Shown piece after piece: positions 7,855-16,691 of a stretch of DNA of 64,000 nt; positions within the stretch are counted from its first letter, which is position 1; each line of letters starts with the position of its first letter. The notes beneath the pieces are model-generated. The model made no database searches. It was given only the letters and a program-made list of their open reading frames with translations, and was not told the DNA's origin. Made by a program: the position numbers and the translations under genes. The DNA comes from Mycobacterium terramassiliense (GTDB lineage Bacteria > Actinomycetota > Actinomycetes > Mycobacteriales > Mycobacteriaceae), in the NCBI RefSeq assembly GCF_900157385.1, contig NZ_LT717701.1, positions 310,001 through 374,000 of the forward strand, read 5' to 3'.

Positions 7855-9069
7855 TCAGTCCGGCCGCTTGGGCGGAAACTCGGCGCGCTCGGCGATGGCG
7901 TCGCGGTAGGCGTACACCCGATTCGGGATGGTGCCCAGCACCGCGATGGTGCGGCCACCCCGGCCGTAAGCGGCGAGAAACTCCCACGCGTCGGGATCGC
8001 CTTCGACGATATCGACCGCATCGTAATCGGTTGGCACCCCGAGCATTTGCACCTTGACGTCGTACTGATCGGACCAGAAGTAGGGCAACTCGTCGAATGT
8101 GTCGGCGCGGTCCGGGCCCGCCAACAGCGTCCTGGCCGCCGCCTCGCCCTGACGCCCGGCGTCCTCCCAGTGCTCGGTGCGCAGGTGCCGCTCGTAGAGC
8201 GGGTGCCACCAGCGCGCGACGTCGCCGGCGGCGACGACGGCCGCGCCGCCGGTGTCGCCCTCCGCCGCGCCCGTGCCATCGCAGACCACCCCGTCGTCCA
8301 CGCGCAAGCCCGACCCGTCCAGCCAGTCGGTCACCGGAGTGACACCCAGGCCGACGATGACGACGTCGGCGGGAACCCGCGACCCATCGGTCAGGCGAAC
8401 CGCCTCCACCCGACCGTCACCGAGGAACGAGTCGACTCCCACCCCGACCCGCACGTCCACGCCGTGCTGACGGTGCAACTCGGCCCACCGGGGAGACAGC
8501 TCCTTGCCCAAAGCGGCCAGCAGCGGGCTGGTCGCCTTCTCGACGAGCACGACCTCCAGCCCGATCGATCGGCAGCTCGCCGCCACCTCGGCGCCGATGA
8601 ATCCGCCGCCGACCACGACGACTCGCGGCCGCGACCCAAGTCGTTCCCGGATGGCCAGGCAGTCGTCGACGGTGCGGAGCGTCAGCACCCCATCCGGGAC
8701 CGGCGCACCCGGCCAGCGGCGCGGCGTCGCGCCGCTGGCGATCACCAGCCCGTCGAATTGCAGTGACAGATCCTGGTTCTCGTCGCGCAGGTGGACCGTG
8801 CGCGAGGACAGGTCCAGCTTGATCGCCGACGCGCCGCGCAACACCCGCGCCTCCAGCTCGAATTGCGGCGCAAGGTCGACGCCCGCGCGGTGCACCTGGC
8901 CGGTGAGCAGTTTCTTGGACAGCGGCGGCCGGTGGTAGGGGGCGTGCCGCTCGGCGCCCACGATGGTCAGGGCCCCGTCGTAGCCATCCTGGCGCAGGGC
9001 CTCGGCCGCGCGCGTCCCCGCCACGCCGGCGCCGACTACGACGACCTCCCTCAGCTGATGGCTCGGCAT
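7855..9069 (-). CDS. NAD(P)H:ferredoxin reductase (FAD)
   Basis: 404 residues of the rubredoxin/putidaredoxin-reductase type. Two dinucleotide-binding motifs are visible: VVVVGAGVAGTRAAEAL (FAD, G13xG15xxG18) and VVVVGGGFIGAEVAA (NAD(P)H, about residues 148-162). An AAGDVARWW segment near residue 295 closes the FAD site. The C-terminal domain ends in a reductase-type fold. It passes electrons from NAD(P)H to a small ferredoxin, and the ferredoxin gene ends 4 bases before its ATG, so the pair is surely one unit. The expected terminal acceptor is the PF10118-like protein encoded just upstream. Confidence 0.92.
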   Translation of the reverse strand: MPSHQLREVVVVGAGVAGTRAAEALRQDGYDGALTIVGAERHAPYHRPPLSKKLLTGQVHRAGVDLAPQFELEARVLRGASAIKLDLSSRTVHLRDENQDLSLQFDGLVIASGATPRRWPGAPVPDGVLTLRTVDDCLAIRERLGSRPRVVVVGGGFIGAEVAASCRSIGLEVVLVEKATSPLLAALGKELSPRWAELHRQHGVDVRVGVGVDSFLGDGRVEAVRLTDGSRVPADVVIVGLGVTPVTDWLDGSGLRVDDGVVCDGTGAAEGDTGGAAVVAAGDVARWWHPLYERHLRTEHWEDAGRQGEAAARTLLAGPDRADTFDELPYFWSDQYDVKVQMLGVPTDYDAVDIVEGDPDAWEFLAAYGRGGRTIAVLGTIPNRVYAYRDAIAERAEFPPKRPD

Positions 9070-9073
9070 CGGA

Positions 9074-9262
9074 TCACTCCTTCACCGTGATCGCCTGGGT
9101 GGGGCAGGACACCTCGGCGCCGATCAACTGCTGGCGCAACTCCTCCGGAGGCTCCGCCTGGAGCACGTGAAGTCCGTCTTCGCGCACGTCGAACACCTCG
9201 TGGCAAATGCTCATGCACACGCCGTTGCCGTCGCAGGTGTCAAGATCCACCGAAACCTTCAT
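9074..9262 (-). CDS. Small [3Fe-4S]/[4Fe-4S] ferredoxin
   Basis: 62 residues. Cluster ligands are C10, C16, C20 and C53 followed by Pro (CDGNGVCMSIC and SCPTQAI). The second ligand position of a four-Cys cluster is N13, the arrangement of mycobacterial cytochrome P450-type ferredoxins that carry a 3Fe-4S or unusual 4Fe-4S cluster. The ATG overlaps the stop of the upstream PF10118-like gene (ATGA), indicating translational coupling. No P450 gene is nearby; the neighbours suggest it feeds the predicted di-iron protein. Confidence 0.9.
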   Translation of the reverse strand: MKVSVDLDTCDGNGVCMSICHEVFDVREDGLHVLQAEPPEELRQQLIGAEVSCPTQAITVKE

Positions 9263-10224
9263 CGAACCTCGGCCTTTCGTGCGCCGTTGCGGGAAGTCTC
9301 GAACCCCTGGGATTGATCCGGTGACTTTTCGTGAGACCCCGCTCGCTCGCGAGCGGCTTTCGCCACCGGGGAGTAGTTCAGGTAGTCGACCGCCATCTGT
9401 GTGGACGCCTCGTCGTTCGGATGATGGCTGGGCCGCAGGTACCGGACGGGCGTCGTCACGAGCAGCTTCCACGGGCCCGGTATCCGGTACTCGCGGGCGG
9501 CCGCCAGCCAGTCCCGCCAGCGCCACTTTTGATCGATGGTCGGGTCTTGGGCCATCAGGTAACGCGCCCCCGCGACCCACCAGCCGATGAACAGCGGCGA
9601 GACGAACAGCATCGAGAACGCCCGGATCCAGTAGTTCCCGGACACGTGCTGGTAGACGTCGTACACCAGGGAGCGGTGCTCGACCTCCTCGGCGCCGTGC
9701 CAGCGCAGCAGATCGAGCATCATCGGGTCGGCCTTGGCGTAGTCCAGACCCCGGTTCGTCAGCACCCACTGGCCCAGCATCGCGGTGTAATGCTCCAGCG
9801 CGGCCACATCGGCCAGCCGCCGATACAGCCACCACCGCTTCATGGCCGGCGGAAACCACTTGGGCGGATCCCCCAGCGTGATCGACAACAGCCTGCCGAG
9901 CCGATCGGTGTACGGCTTGGTGTCGATGCCCTGCTCGGCGAGATGGTCGAGTACCACCTGGTGCGCCCAGGCGTGCCAGGACTCCTGCTGGATGAACGGC
10001 TTGATCGCCGCCTCCAGCTCTGGGTCATCGACCAGCGACGACGCTTCGAGCACCGCCTTGATGAAATGCCGCTCCCCCTCGGGCAGCAGCAAGTGCAGGA
10101 CGTTGATCATGTGGGTCGAGAACGGGTCGCCGGGCACCCAATGCAGCGGCGTTTCCGACCAGTCGAACCGGACCATCCGGCGGTATTTCGGATGTCCCTC
10201 GTGGTGAAGTTGGACCTCGGGCAT
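9259..10224 (-). CDS. PF10118-like 'metal-dependent hydrolase', predicted di-iron protein
   Basis: 321 residues, resembling proteins annotated as predicted metal-dependent hydrolases (PF10118). The sequence shows E51 (GERHF), E81-x2-H84 (QQESWHAWAH), E144 (AALEHY) and E180-x2-H183 (EEVEHRS). This is the E...ExxH...E...ExxH ligand set of ferritin-like di-iron oxygenases and desaturases. Two hydrophobic stretches (about 203-222 and near 170) suggest membrane contact. Translational coupling to a ferredoxin and then a ferredoxin reductase suggests an electron-fed oxidase rather than a hydrolase. The substrate is unknown; a lipid is plausible. The residue pattern is seen; the reaction is inferred. 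Confidence 0.75.
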   Translation of the reverse strand: MPEVQLHHEGHPKYRRMVRFDWSETPLHWVPGDPFSTHMINVLHLLLPEGERHFIKAVLEASSLVDDPELEAAIKPFIQQESWHAWAHQVVLDHLAEQGIDTKPYTDRLGRLLSITLGDPPKWFPPAMKRWWLYRRLADVAALEHYTAMLGQWVLTNRGLDYAKADPMMLDLLRWHGAEEVEHRSLVYDVYQHVSGNYWIRAFSMLFVSPLFIGWWVAGARYLMAQDPTIDQKWRWRDWLAAAREYRIPGPWKLLVTTPVRYLRPSHHPNDEASTQMAVDYLNYSPVAKAARERAGSHEKSPDQSQGFETSRNGARKAEVR

Positions 10225-10401
10225 CAGATGCTCCTCCCGCCGACGGGCCGTGCGCCGTCGGCCTCCCTTTTCGAATTGCGGGAGCGGTCGATCCAAGGGC
10301 GGAACGCAGGCCGCCGACTTCGCGACCGTCCACTCGGCCGGGTACCCACACCCTCGCCCAGTCATGCGTACCGGCGGTACCGGGTTCCCTGGCAGTTCCC
10401 T

Positions 10402-10417
10402 GTGAACGTGTGTTTAC
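10402..10417. promoter_or_regulatory. Imperfect palindrome in a divergent promoter region
   Basis: GTGAAC-GTGT-GTTTAC, two 6-base arms matching at 5 of 6 positions. It lies in the 247-base gap between the di-iron operon (minus) and the frameshifted LLM gene (plus). The shape suits a TetR-like operator, but no regulator gene is adjacent. Two copies of GTTCCCTG lie just beside it (10384-10402). Confidence 0.35.
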
Positions 10418-10471
10418 TGGATTGGTCGCGGAGCGCGGAAGCAATCGGGGCGGGACTCGGTTGAACGCTCC

Positions 10472-11330
10472 GTGCGCATAGGAGTCGTGTTCCCGCAGAC
10501 CGAGCTTGGTGGAGACCCCGCGGCGGTGCGTGCCTACGGGCAGCGCGTCGAGGAGCTGGGCTTCACCCACATCCTGGCCTACGACCATGTCGTAGGCGCC
10601 GACCCGGCGGTGCACCGGGGCTGGCAGGGCCCCTACGACATCGACTCGACGTTTCACGAGCCGTTCGTGATGTTCGGGCTACCTGGCCGCGGTCACCTCG
10701 CTCGAACTCGTCACCGGCGTGATCATCCTGCCGCAGCGGCAGTCGGTGTTGGTGGCCAAGCAGGCGGCCGAGGTCGATCTGCTCACCAACGGGCGGTTTC
10801 GCCTCGGCATCGGGTTGGGATGGAACGCCGTTGAATACGAGGCGCTCGGCGAGGACTTCCGCAACCGGGGCAAACGCTCCGAGGAGCAGGTGCAGGTGAT
10901 GCGCAGGCTATGGACCGAACGCTCGGTCACCTTTGCGGGCGAGTACCACACCGTGACCGCAGCCGGCCTGGCCCCGATGCCGACCCAGCGTCCGATCCCG
11001 GTGTGGTTCGGCGCCGCTTCGGACCGCGCCTACGAACGCGCGGGACGGCTCGGCGACGGCTGGTTCCCGATGATGGAGCCCGGGCCCGGCCTCGACTACG
11101 CGCGTACGCAGGTGGAGCGCGCGGCGGCGGCCGCGGGCCGCGACGTCGGCGGCCTCGGGATGGAAGGCCGGGTCAGCTGGACCGGCGACCCCGACAAGGC
11201 CGCCGCCGACATCGCCGCCTGGCGGGCCGCCGGGGCCACCCACCTCTCGGTGAACACCATGAACGCCGGTTTGGCGACCGTCGACGACCACCTCGCGGCG
11301 TTGGAGCGGGTCGCTGCCGACCTGAAGTAG
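10472..11330 (+). pseudogene. LLM-class F420-dependent oxidoreductase, frameshifted
   Basis: Two reading frames together make one luciferase-like monooxygenase-class protein of about 285 residues. The first frame starts at GTG 10472 (MRIGVVFPQTELGGDP) and runs to DSTFHEPFVMFG. The second continues YLAAVTSLELVTGVIILPQR and on to the stop at 11330, with the GLGWNAVEYEALGE block intact. The break is at the G-run 10676-10678, where one extra base shifts the frame. Family members use F420 or FMN. Either the gene is broken or the base is a sequencing error in a homopolymer; everything else looks intact. Confidence 0.8.
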
Positions 11331-11346
11331 CGCGGGTTTCGGTCCG

Positions 11347-11880
<534 letters not shown>

Positions 11881-11901
11881 TTATCGGCGAGCGGATTGGT
11901 T

Positions 11902-12546
11902 CTAGAAGACGACGAACCAGATGGCGATGTATTGGCAGACGGCCGCGAGCGCCGTGCACGCGTGAAAGAACTCGTGGTAGCCGAACGTCGTCGGCCAAGG
12001 GTCGGGCCAGCGCAGCCCGTAAAACAGCGCACCGATGCTGTACAGCGCGCCGCCCGCGGCCAGCAACACCGTCGCGGCCAGCCCGGCGTTGTGCAGGATC
12101 AATCCGGTGTACCAGACCGCCACCCAGCCCAGCAGCAGGTAGAGCGCCACACCCGCCCAGCGCGGAGCCGTCGGCCAGAACAGCGTCAGCGCGATTCCGG
12201 CCAGCGCCCCGCCCCAGACGATCGCGAGCACCACGTATCCGGTCCCCCGGGGCATCGCCAACCTGGCGAAAGGCGTATAGGTCCCGGCGATCAGCACGAA
12301 GATCATCGAGTGGTCGAGCCGCCTCATCCACGTCCGCAACGCCGCGGACTCCCAGTGGACACGGTGATAAATCGCACTGACGCCAAACATCGCCACGATC
12401 GCCAGGGCGTATGTCAGCGTCGAGTGCCCTGCCCGCTTGGAGGCCTCCGCCCACGACACCACCACCAACGGCGCCCCCGCTACGACGGCGGCGACGGCGC
12501 AGTATTGATGGATCCAGCCCCGCATGCGTGGCTTGCCCAGGACCAT
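11902..12546 (-). CDS. PAQR / hemolysin III family membrane protein
   Basis: 214 residues from the ATG at [11 protein letters not shown]; a TTG 48 bases upstream would extend it. Seven hydrophobic segments and the three PAQR metal-site motifs are visible: SAIYHRVHW (Ser...His), [19 protein letters not shown] (Asp-His) and [11 protein letters not shown] (HxxxH). These residues bind zinc in adiponectin-receptor-like hydrolases. Bacterial members have no settled function; an Rv1085c-type mycobacterial homologue exists. It shares its strand with, and lies 30 bases upstream of, the decarboxylase gene, so they may be co-transcribed. Confidence 0.88.
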   Translation of the reverse strand: MVLGKPRMRGWIHQYCAVAAVVAGAPLVVVSWAEASKRAGHSTLTYALAIVAMFGVSAIYHRVHWESAALRTWMRRLDHSMIFVLIAGTYTPFARLAMPRGTGYVVLAIVWGGALAGIALTLFWPTAPRWAGVALYLLLGWVAVWYTGLILHNAGLAATVLLAAGGALYSIGALFYGLRWPDPWPTTFGYHEFFHACTALAAVCQYIAIWFVVF

Positions 12547-12806
12547 GTCGGCAACGGCGGCCGGTGCGCTCAATGTCCCTCCCGCTCCAGGCAATCCGCG
12601 TTAAGTGCTGCCATCAAGGCGAAGCAGCGCCCGCCCACATCATTTCGCCGCACCCTGTGGAAGCGCTTTGTGCCATCTGTGAGCAGCGTGTACCGGGGAG
12701 TTAGCGGTCGCCGGCGACCGTGCGTTCCGCCACGTTCCGTTTCGAATGGTGCGATTCGGGAGATCCTGTGTGAAAAGCAGGGTTGAAGCTCTCAAGGAGA
12801 TGTCGC

Positions 12807-12974
12807 GTGGATCAGCAAGTCAACATCGACCCGCCGCCCGCGCCCGAAGACGCGAGGAAGGCGACCGCGGAGCAACGCGAACTGCAGGAAAAGCTGGAGC
12901 ACCAAAACGACGACCCGCGGGGACCCGGATTGCATCAGACCCGGCACGACCTCCCCGACGAGAGCACGCGATAA
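12807..12974 (+). CDS. Small acidic Gln/Glu-rich protein
   Basis: 55 residues, MDQQVNIDPPPAPEDARKAT to its C-terminus DLPDESTR. The GTG start has an AAGGAG ribosome site at 12794-12799 with 7-base spacing, which is why it is called. The middle (EQRELQEKLEHQNDD) is a short amphipathic helix or coiled coil; the ends look disordered. No signal peptide or known domain. It lies 37 bases upstream of the phospholipase D gene on the same strand and may share its message. Confidence 0.5.
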   Translation: MDQQVNIDPPPAPEDARKATAEQRELQEKLEHQNDDPRGPGLHQTRHDLPDESTR

Positions 12975-13011
12975 CGCCGCGGCCCGGGTCGGGTCCGCTG
13001 GCCGGCTTGAT

Positions 13012-14472
13012 ATGCAAGACGATTCCGTGCTGATCGCCGGTCGGACATGCTGGCGTGTCGAGTGCGCTGATCAGGCGGGCTTGATCGTCGACGCCGCCGA
13101 CTATTTCCGGCACGTGAAGGCGGCGATGCTGCGCGCCAGGCGGCGAATCATGCTGGTCGGGTGGGACTTCGACACCAGGACGACATTCGAACGGGGCGGC
13201 AAGAAACTCGCCGGCCCCAACCAGCTGGGCGCCTTTCTCTACTGGCTGCTCTGGCGAAAGCCGGACCTCGAGATCCACGTGCTGAAGTCCAATCTGCGCC
13301 TGCTGCCGGTGTTCGACGGCATCTGGTACGGCGTTACCCCGGTGTCGGTGGTGAATCGGCTCAGCAGCAAGCGGTTACGCCTTGCCATTGACGGGGCCCG
13401 GCCGACCGGCTCCGTCCACCACCAGAAGCTGGTGGTCGTCGACGACGTCTTGGCGTTCTGCGGGGGCATCGACCTGACGCTGGATCGCTGGGACACCCCG
13501 GAACACAAGCACCACAACCGGTTTCGCCGCGCGCTTGGCCGCAGCTACGGTCCGCGACACGAGGTCGCGGCCGCGGTGGACGGTGCCGCGGCGACCGCGC
13601 TCGCCGACGTCGCCCGGGATAGGTGGCGAACCGCGACCGGCCAGTCGCTGGACCCGATTGACGGCGCCCATGCCATTTGGCCGTCCGGCCTGCAGCCGCT
13701 CCTGCGCGAGGTCGACGTCGGCATCGCGCGCACGTTGCCCACGCTGCACGATCGTCACGAGGTTCGCGAGGTGGAGGCCCTCAACCTTGCGGCGATCGCC
13801 GCGGCACGCCACACCATCTACTTGGAGAACCAGTATCTGGCGTCCCGGCAGGTGGTCGAGGCGCTGGCCGACCGGCTCGGCGAACGCGATGGTCCGGAGG
13901 TCGTCATCGTCCTTCCTCGCAGGGGGTTGAACCGCCTGGAGCGGGAGACGATGGATGGCGCGCGCCACCGGCTGATCCAACGGCTCTGGGCCGCCGATGC
14001 TCATCGTCGATTGGGCGTTTACTGGCCAGAGACCGACGGCGGGTCAGCCATCTACGTTCACTCGAAGGTTCTGATCGTCGACGACAGGCTGTTGCGCGTC
14101 GGTTCCTCGAATTTCAACAACAGGTCGCTGGGCTTCGACAGCGAATGCGACGTCGCCATCGAAGCCGAGCCGAACGCCGAAGCGCATCAACATATCCGGC
14201 GGGCCATCACGGCGGTGCGGCACCAACTGGTGTGCGAACATCTGGGCGCGCCGACGGACGAGTTCGAGCGGACGATGCATCGTCAAGGCAACTCCTTCTT
14301 GCAGGCCGTGGAGGCGCTGCGCGGACAGGGCAAGACGCTGCGGCGGTTCACCAGCCGGGCCGTGGCCAACGAGGGCAGCCCGCTGGCCGAGAACGACCTG
14401 ATGGATCCCGACCACGTCCCGGAATCGCTGGCCCGCAGCATGCGGAGGTTGGTGACGCGACTGTCGCGGTGA
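13012..14472 (+). CDS. Phospholipase D family / cardiolipin synthase-like protein
   Basis: 486 residues with two HKD motifs. The first is VHHQKLVVVDD (H137, K139, D144) and the second is YVHSKVLIVDDRLLRVGSSN near residue 347. The pair forms one active site that cleaves or transfers phosphatidyl groups through a phospho-His intermediate. No N-terminal membrane segments are present, unlike classical bacterial cardiolipin synthases, so it is probably a soluble or peripheral enzyme. Acidic residues of the second motif follow GSSNFNNRSLGFDSE, the usual pattern. Its substrate cannot be read from sequence. Confidence 0.88.
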   Translation: MQDDSVLIAGRTCWRVECADQAGLIVDAADYFRHVKAAMLRARRRIMLVGWDFDTRTTFERGGKKLAGPNQLGAFLYWLLWRKPDLEIHVLKSNLRLLPVFDGIWYGVTPVSVVNRLSSKRLRLAIDGARPTGSVHHQKLVVVDDVLAFCGGIDLTLDRWDTPEHKHHNRFRRALGRSYGPRHEVAAAVDGAAATALADVARDRWRTATGQSLDPIDGAHAIWPSGLQPLLREVDVGIARTLPTLHDRHEVREVEALNLAAIAAARHTIYLENQYLASRQVVEALADRLGERDGPEVVIVLPRRGLNRLERETMDGARHRLIQRLWAADAHRRLGVYWPETDGGSAIYVHSKVLIVDDRLLRVGSSNFNNRSLGFDSECDVAIEAEPNAEAHQHIRRAITAVRHQLVCEHLGAPTDEFERTMHRQGNSFLQAVEALRGQGKTLRRFTSRAVANEGSPLAENDLMDPDHVPESLARSMRRLVTRLSR

Positions 14473-14499
14473 TGGCCGACCGTCTATATGCCTGACCAA

Positions 14500-14524
14500 T
14501 GATTATCATGTATCGTGACAATCA
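14500..14524. promoter_or_regulatory. 25-bp palindromic operator, copy 1
   Basis: TGATTATCA, 7 bases (TGTATCG), TGACAATCA; the arms match at 8 of 9 positions. It lies 36 bases upstream of the NAD(P)-binding gene. A nearly identical site is at 15845-15869, and the marR gene lies between the two. The likely reader is that MarR protein. Confidence 0.7.
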
Positions 14525-14560
14525 TCGATCAGAGGCATGGGCTCGAGGAGGCGGTCTGCG

Positions 14561-15199
14561 ATGGAAGTTACGGTGTTCGGAGCCACCGGCGGTGTCGGCA
14601 AGGAGCTCGTCAAGCAATGCCTGCAACGCGGTTACGTCGTCTCCGCGGTCGTCCGCGACGCCCGGCGCCTACCGCTGACGGATCCCGGGCTGCGGGTCGT
14701 GACGGTTGCCGCGCTCGACGACCCCGGCACGCTGATTCCCGTGATCCGCGGCAGCGACGCCGTGCTGTCGGCCTTGGGCCCGCACGGGCGAAAGGACGGA
14801 CCCGTCGTCTCGTCCAGCACCCGCGCCATCCTGTCCGCCATGGACGCGTGCTCGACACGGCGCTTCGTCGGCGTCAGCGCTACCCCCGTCGGCCCGGTGG
14901 CCGAGGGCGAGGGCCTGCTTAACCGTTGGCTCCTACTGCCCGTCGTGAAATCCGTGTTCCGAAACGTCTACGCCGACCTCGCGGAGATGGAAGCGATATT
15001 GGAGCGCAGCGACGTCGATTGGACGGTCGTGCGCCCGCCCCGGCTCGTGGACAAGCCCATCACCGGGCGCTATCGAACCGCTCTGGGCGCCAACGTCGCC
15101 CGTGGTTCGGCGATTTCGCGGTCCGACGTCGCCCACGCCATGCTCGAGGCCCTGGCGGCACCGCAGACATTCCGACAAGCGGTCGGCGTCGCCTATTGA
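14561..15199 (+). CDS. NAD(P)-binding NmrA/atypical SDR family protein
   Basis: 212 residues. The N-terminal MEVTVFGATGGVGKELVKQC is the GxxGxxG dinucleotide-binding motif of atypical short-chain dehydrogenase folds (NAD(P)-binding/NmrA/BlvrB-like). The ATG has a GAGGAGG site 10 bases upstream. The usual YxxxK catalytic pair of classical SDRs is not clear, so it may sense redox state or reduce a quinone or flavin rather than act as a dehydrogenase. It sits directly behind operator copy 1 and ahead of marR, which suggests MarR control. Confidence 0.8.
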   Translation: MEVTVFGATGGVGKELVKQCLQRGYVVSAVVRDARRLPLTDPGLRVVTVAALDDPGTLIPVIRGSDAVLSALGPHGRKDGPVVSSSTRAILSAMDACSTRRFVGVSATPVGPVAEGEGLLNRWLLLPVVKSVFRNVYADLAEMEAILERSDVDWTVVRPPRLVDKPITGRYRTALGANVARGSAISRSDVAHAMLEALAAPQTFRQAVGVAY

Positions 15200-15278
15200 C
15201 CCGGGTTCCGGGCCCCGCATAGGCACCACACGCGACTATCCAAGCTTGTGACAATCCCCGCCGATGTAGCCTTGGCCG

Positions 15279-15752
15279 ATGAGTGAGCAGCGCGCCGGTA
15301 TCGCCGAACTCGACGAACGCATCCCGTTTCTGCTGGCGCAGCTGGGCTCCCACATCAGCAGCGACTTCCAGCGCCGACTGGCGCCGATCGGGGCCGACCC
15401 GCGCACCTACGCGGTGTTGGTGGCACTGGCCAGCGACGACGGTCAGTCGCAGCGCCAGCTCTCCGAACGCCTCGGCATTCACCGCAACGCCATGGTCACC
15501 GTGATCGACAACCTCGAACAGCGGGGGCTGGCCAAGCGGCTGCCCCATCCGGAAGACCGGCGCGCGGTCGCGGTAACCCTGACGGCCAAGGCCCGCCGCC
15601 TGCTGCCGGCCCTGCACGAGCAGGGCCGCAGCATCGAGGACCAGATCACTGCACCGCTGTCACCCAAAGAACGCGCCACGCTGCGCCGGCTCCTGCAACG
15701 CGTCGCCGCCGGAGCGGGGCTTATCCCGGGAGTGCACCCGCAGCTGGCGTGA
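15279..15752 (+). CDS. MarR-family transcriptional regulator
   Basis: 157 residues with the winged-helix core: DDGQSQRQLSERLGIHRNAM (recognition helix region) and LEQRGLAKRLPHPEDRRAVA with the wing. MarR proteins dimerise on palindromes and release on binding a phenolic or other ligand, or on oxidation. One Arg-rich C-terminal helix follows. A half-site TGACAATC (15249-15256) lies 23 bases before the start and full palindromes flank the gene, so autoregulation and control of both neighbours are likely. No Cys pair is present, so a ligand-type signal is more likely than thiol oxidation. Confidence 0.9.
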   Translation: MSEQRAGIAELDERIPFLLAQLGSHISSDFQRRLAPIGADPRTYAVLVALASDDGQSQRQLSERLGIHRNAMVTVIDNLEQRGLAKRLPHPEDRRAVAVTLTAKARRLLPALHEQGRSIEDQITAPLSPKERATLRRLLQRVAAGAGLIPGVHPQLA

Positions 15753-15783
15753 TCGCCTGCGGCTTGCCATCCACGCACGAAAG

Positions 15784-15801
15784 ATCGCCGGCCCTGGCGA
15801 T
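15784..15801 (+). terminator. Hairpin and short T-run after marR
   Basis: ATCGCC-GGCCCT-GGCGAT, extendable by wobble and A-U pairs outward, followed by TTT. It lies 32 bases past the marR stop and before operator copy 2. A plausible intrinsic terminator that separates marR from the DoxX operon. Confidence 0.5.
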
Positions 15802-15844
15802 TTGGCTCGGTGATTGCATCCGCCAGCCCTCTTGGCACGGCCCA

Positions 15845-15869
15845 TGATTGTCATATATCGTGATAATCA
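15845..15869. promoter_or_regulatory. 25-bp palindromic operator, copy 2
   Basis: TGATTGTCA, 7 bases (TATATCG), TGATAATCA; the arms match at 8 of 9. It shares most bases, including the ATCGTGA core, with copy 1 at 14500-14524. It lies 21 bases upstream of the DoxX start, where a bound repressor would block the promoter. Confidence 0.7.
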
Positions 15870-15890
15870 TCCGTTGTGATTGGAGGCGCC

Positions 15891-16259
15891 GTGCACACTA
15901 CATACCTCGTCGTGACGTACATCGCGATCGCGTTCGACGGATTCTCCGGTATCGCGGCGCTGGTTCACTTCGCGCCGATCCTGCCCGGGATGGCCAGCGC
16001 GGGCGTGCCGGTGTCTTGGCTGAGGTTCCCCATCGGAACCCTGAAGACGCTCGGCACCGCGGGACTCATCGTCGGCCTGTGGGTGCCGCCCATCGGGATC
16101 GCCGCTGCCGCAGGCCTGGTCGTCTTCTTCGTGTGCGCCGTGTACACCCACGTGCTCGCCAACGACATAACGGGCCAAATGATGTTCGGCGGATTCCTAC
16201 TGGCGCTCAACTGCGCCGCGCTGGCGGTCGCGATCGCAGCCCATCCGGCGGTCCTGTGA
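15891..16259 (+). CDS. DoxX-family membrane protein
   Basis: 122 residues from GTG (MHTTYLVVTYIAIAFDG), chosen because TTGGAGG lies just upstream; a GTG 15 bases earlier is possible. Four membrane segments cover the protein, with the DoxX-like WLRFPIGTLKTLGTAGLIVG block between the second and third. DoxX proteins associate with thiol and oxidative-stress homeostasis in mycobacteria (membrane oxidoreductase complex with SodA and SseA), but other members act in quinone reactions. First gene of the operon behind operator copy 2. Confidence 0.8.
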   Translation: MHTTYLVVTYIAIAFDGFSGIAALVHFAPILPGMASAGVPVSWLRFPIGTLKTLGTAGLIVGLWVPPIGIAAAAGLVVFFVCAVYTHVLANDITGQMMFGGFLLALNCAALAVAIAAHPAVL

Positions 16260-16268
16260 GGAACTGAC

Positions 16269-16691
16269 ATGGGTAACGCAGCGAGCACCGCCGCCCGTCC
16301 GCCCCTGCTGCTGGCGCGCGGCAGCACCGCGCTGTTGGCCCTGCTGGCGGTGACGCAGGCGATCTTGGCCGGCAACTTCCTCGGCGGGCAGTATGACGCG
16401 CTGATGTGGCACGCGATCGGGGCCCGGGCGATCACCATCGCCTCCGCGGCCCAGATCGCGGTCCTGGCATGGGTCTGGCGCGCCGGCGGCCCGCGCGGAC
16501 CCTTCTTCGCGGGCGTGGTCCAAACGTTGCTGCTGGTCGCCGAATTCGCCACCGGCGAACTGCATTCCGCCGCGGTGCACGTGCCCCTCGGTGTCCTGCT
16601 GGTCGCCGGCATCGTACAGCTCACGGCGACGGTGTGGCGTACCCCGCTGCCGGCGCGCCCGGTCGCTGCCGACGTCGCGGTGACGCCGTGA
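16269..16691 (+). CDS. Four-helix membrane protein of unknown function
   Basis: 140 residues with four hydrophobic segments (about 17-37, 52-70, 80-96 and 105-122) and short loops. The second loop begins GGQYDALMWHAIGARAIT. A His and several Trp near the membrane face could bind a haem or copper, but no known motif is present. The stop overlaps the GTG of the multicopper oxidase gene (GTGA), and it starts 10 bases after DoxX, so the three genes are one operon. It probably supports the oxidase at the membrane; that is inference. Confidence 0.65.
   Translation: MGNAASTAARPPLLLARGSTALLALLAVTQAILAGNFLGGQYDALMWHAIGARAITIASAAQIAVLAWVWRAGGPRGPFFAGVVQTLLLVAEFATGELHSAAVHVPLGVLLVAGIVQLTATVWRTPLPARPVAADVAVTP

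Noticed and set aside
12700..12806. SigF promoter for the small acidic protein
   Set aside because: GTTT is present but the -10 box reads GGGAGAT instead of GGGTAT.
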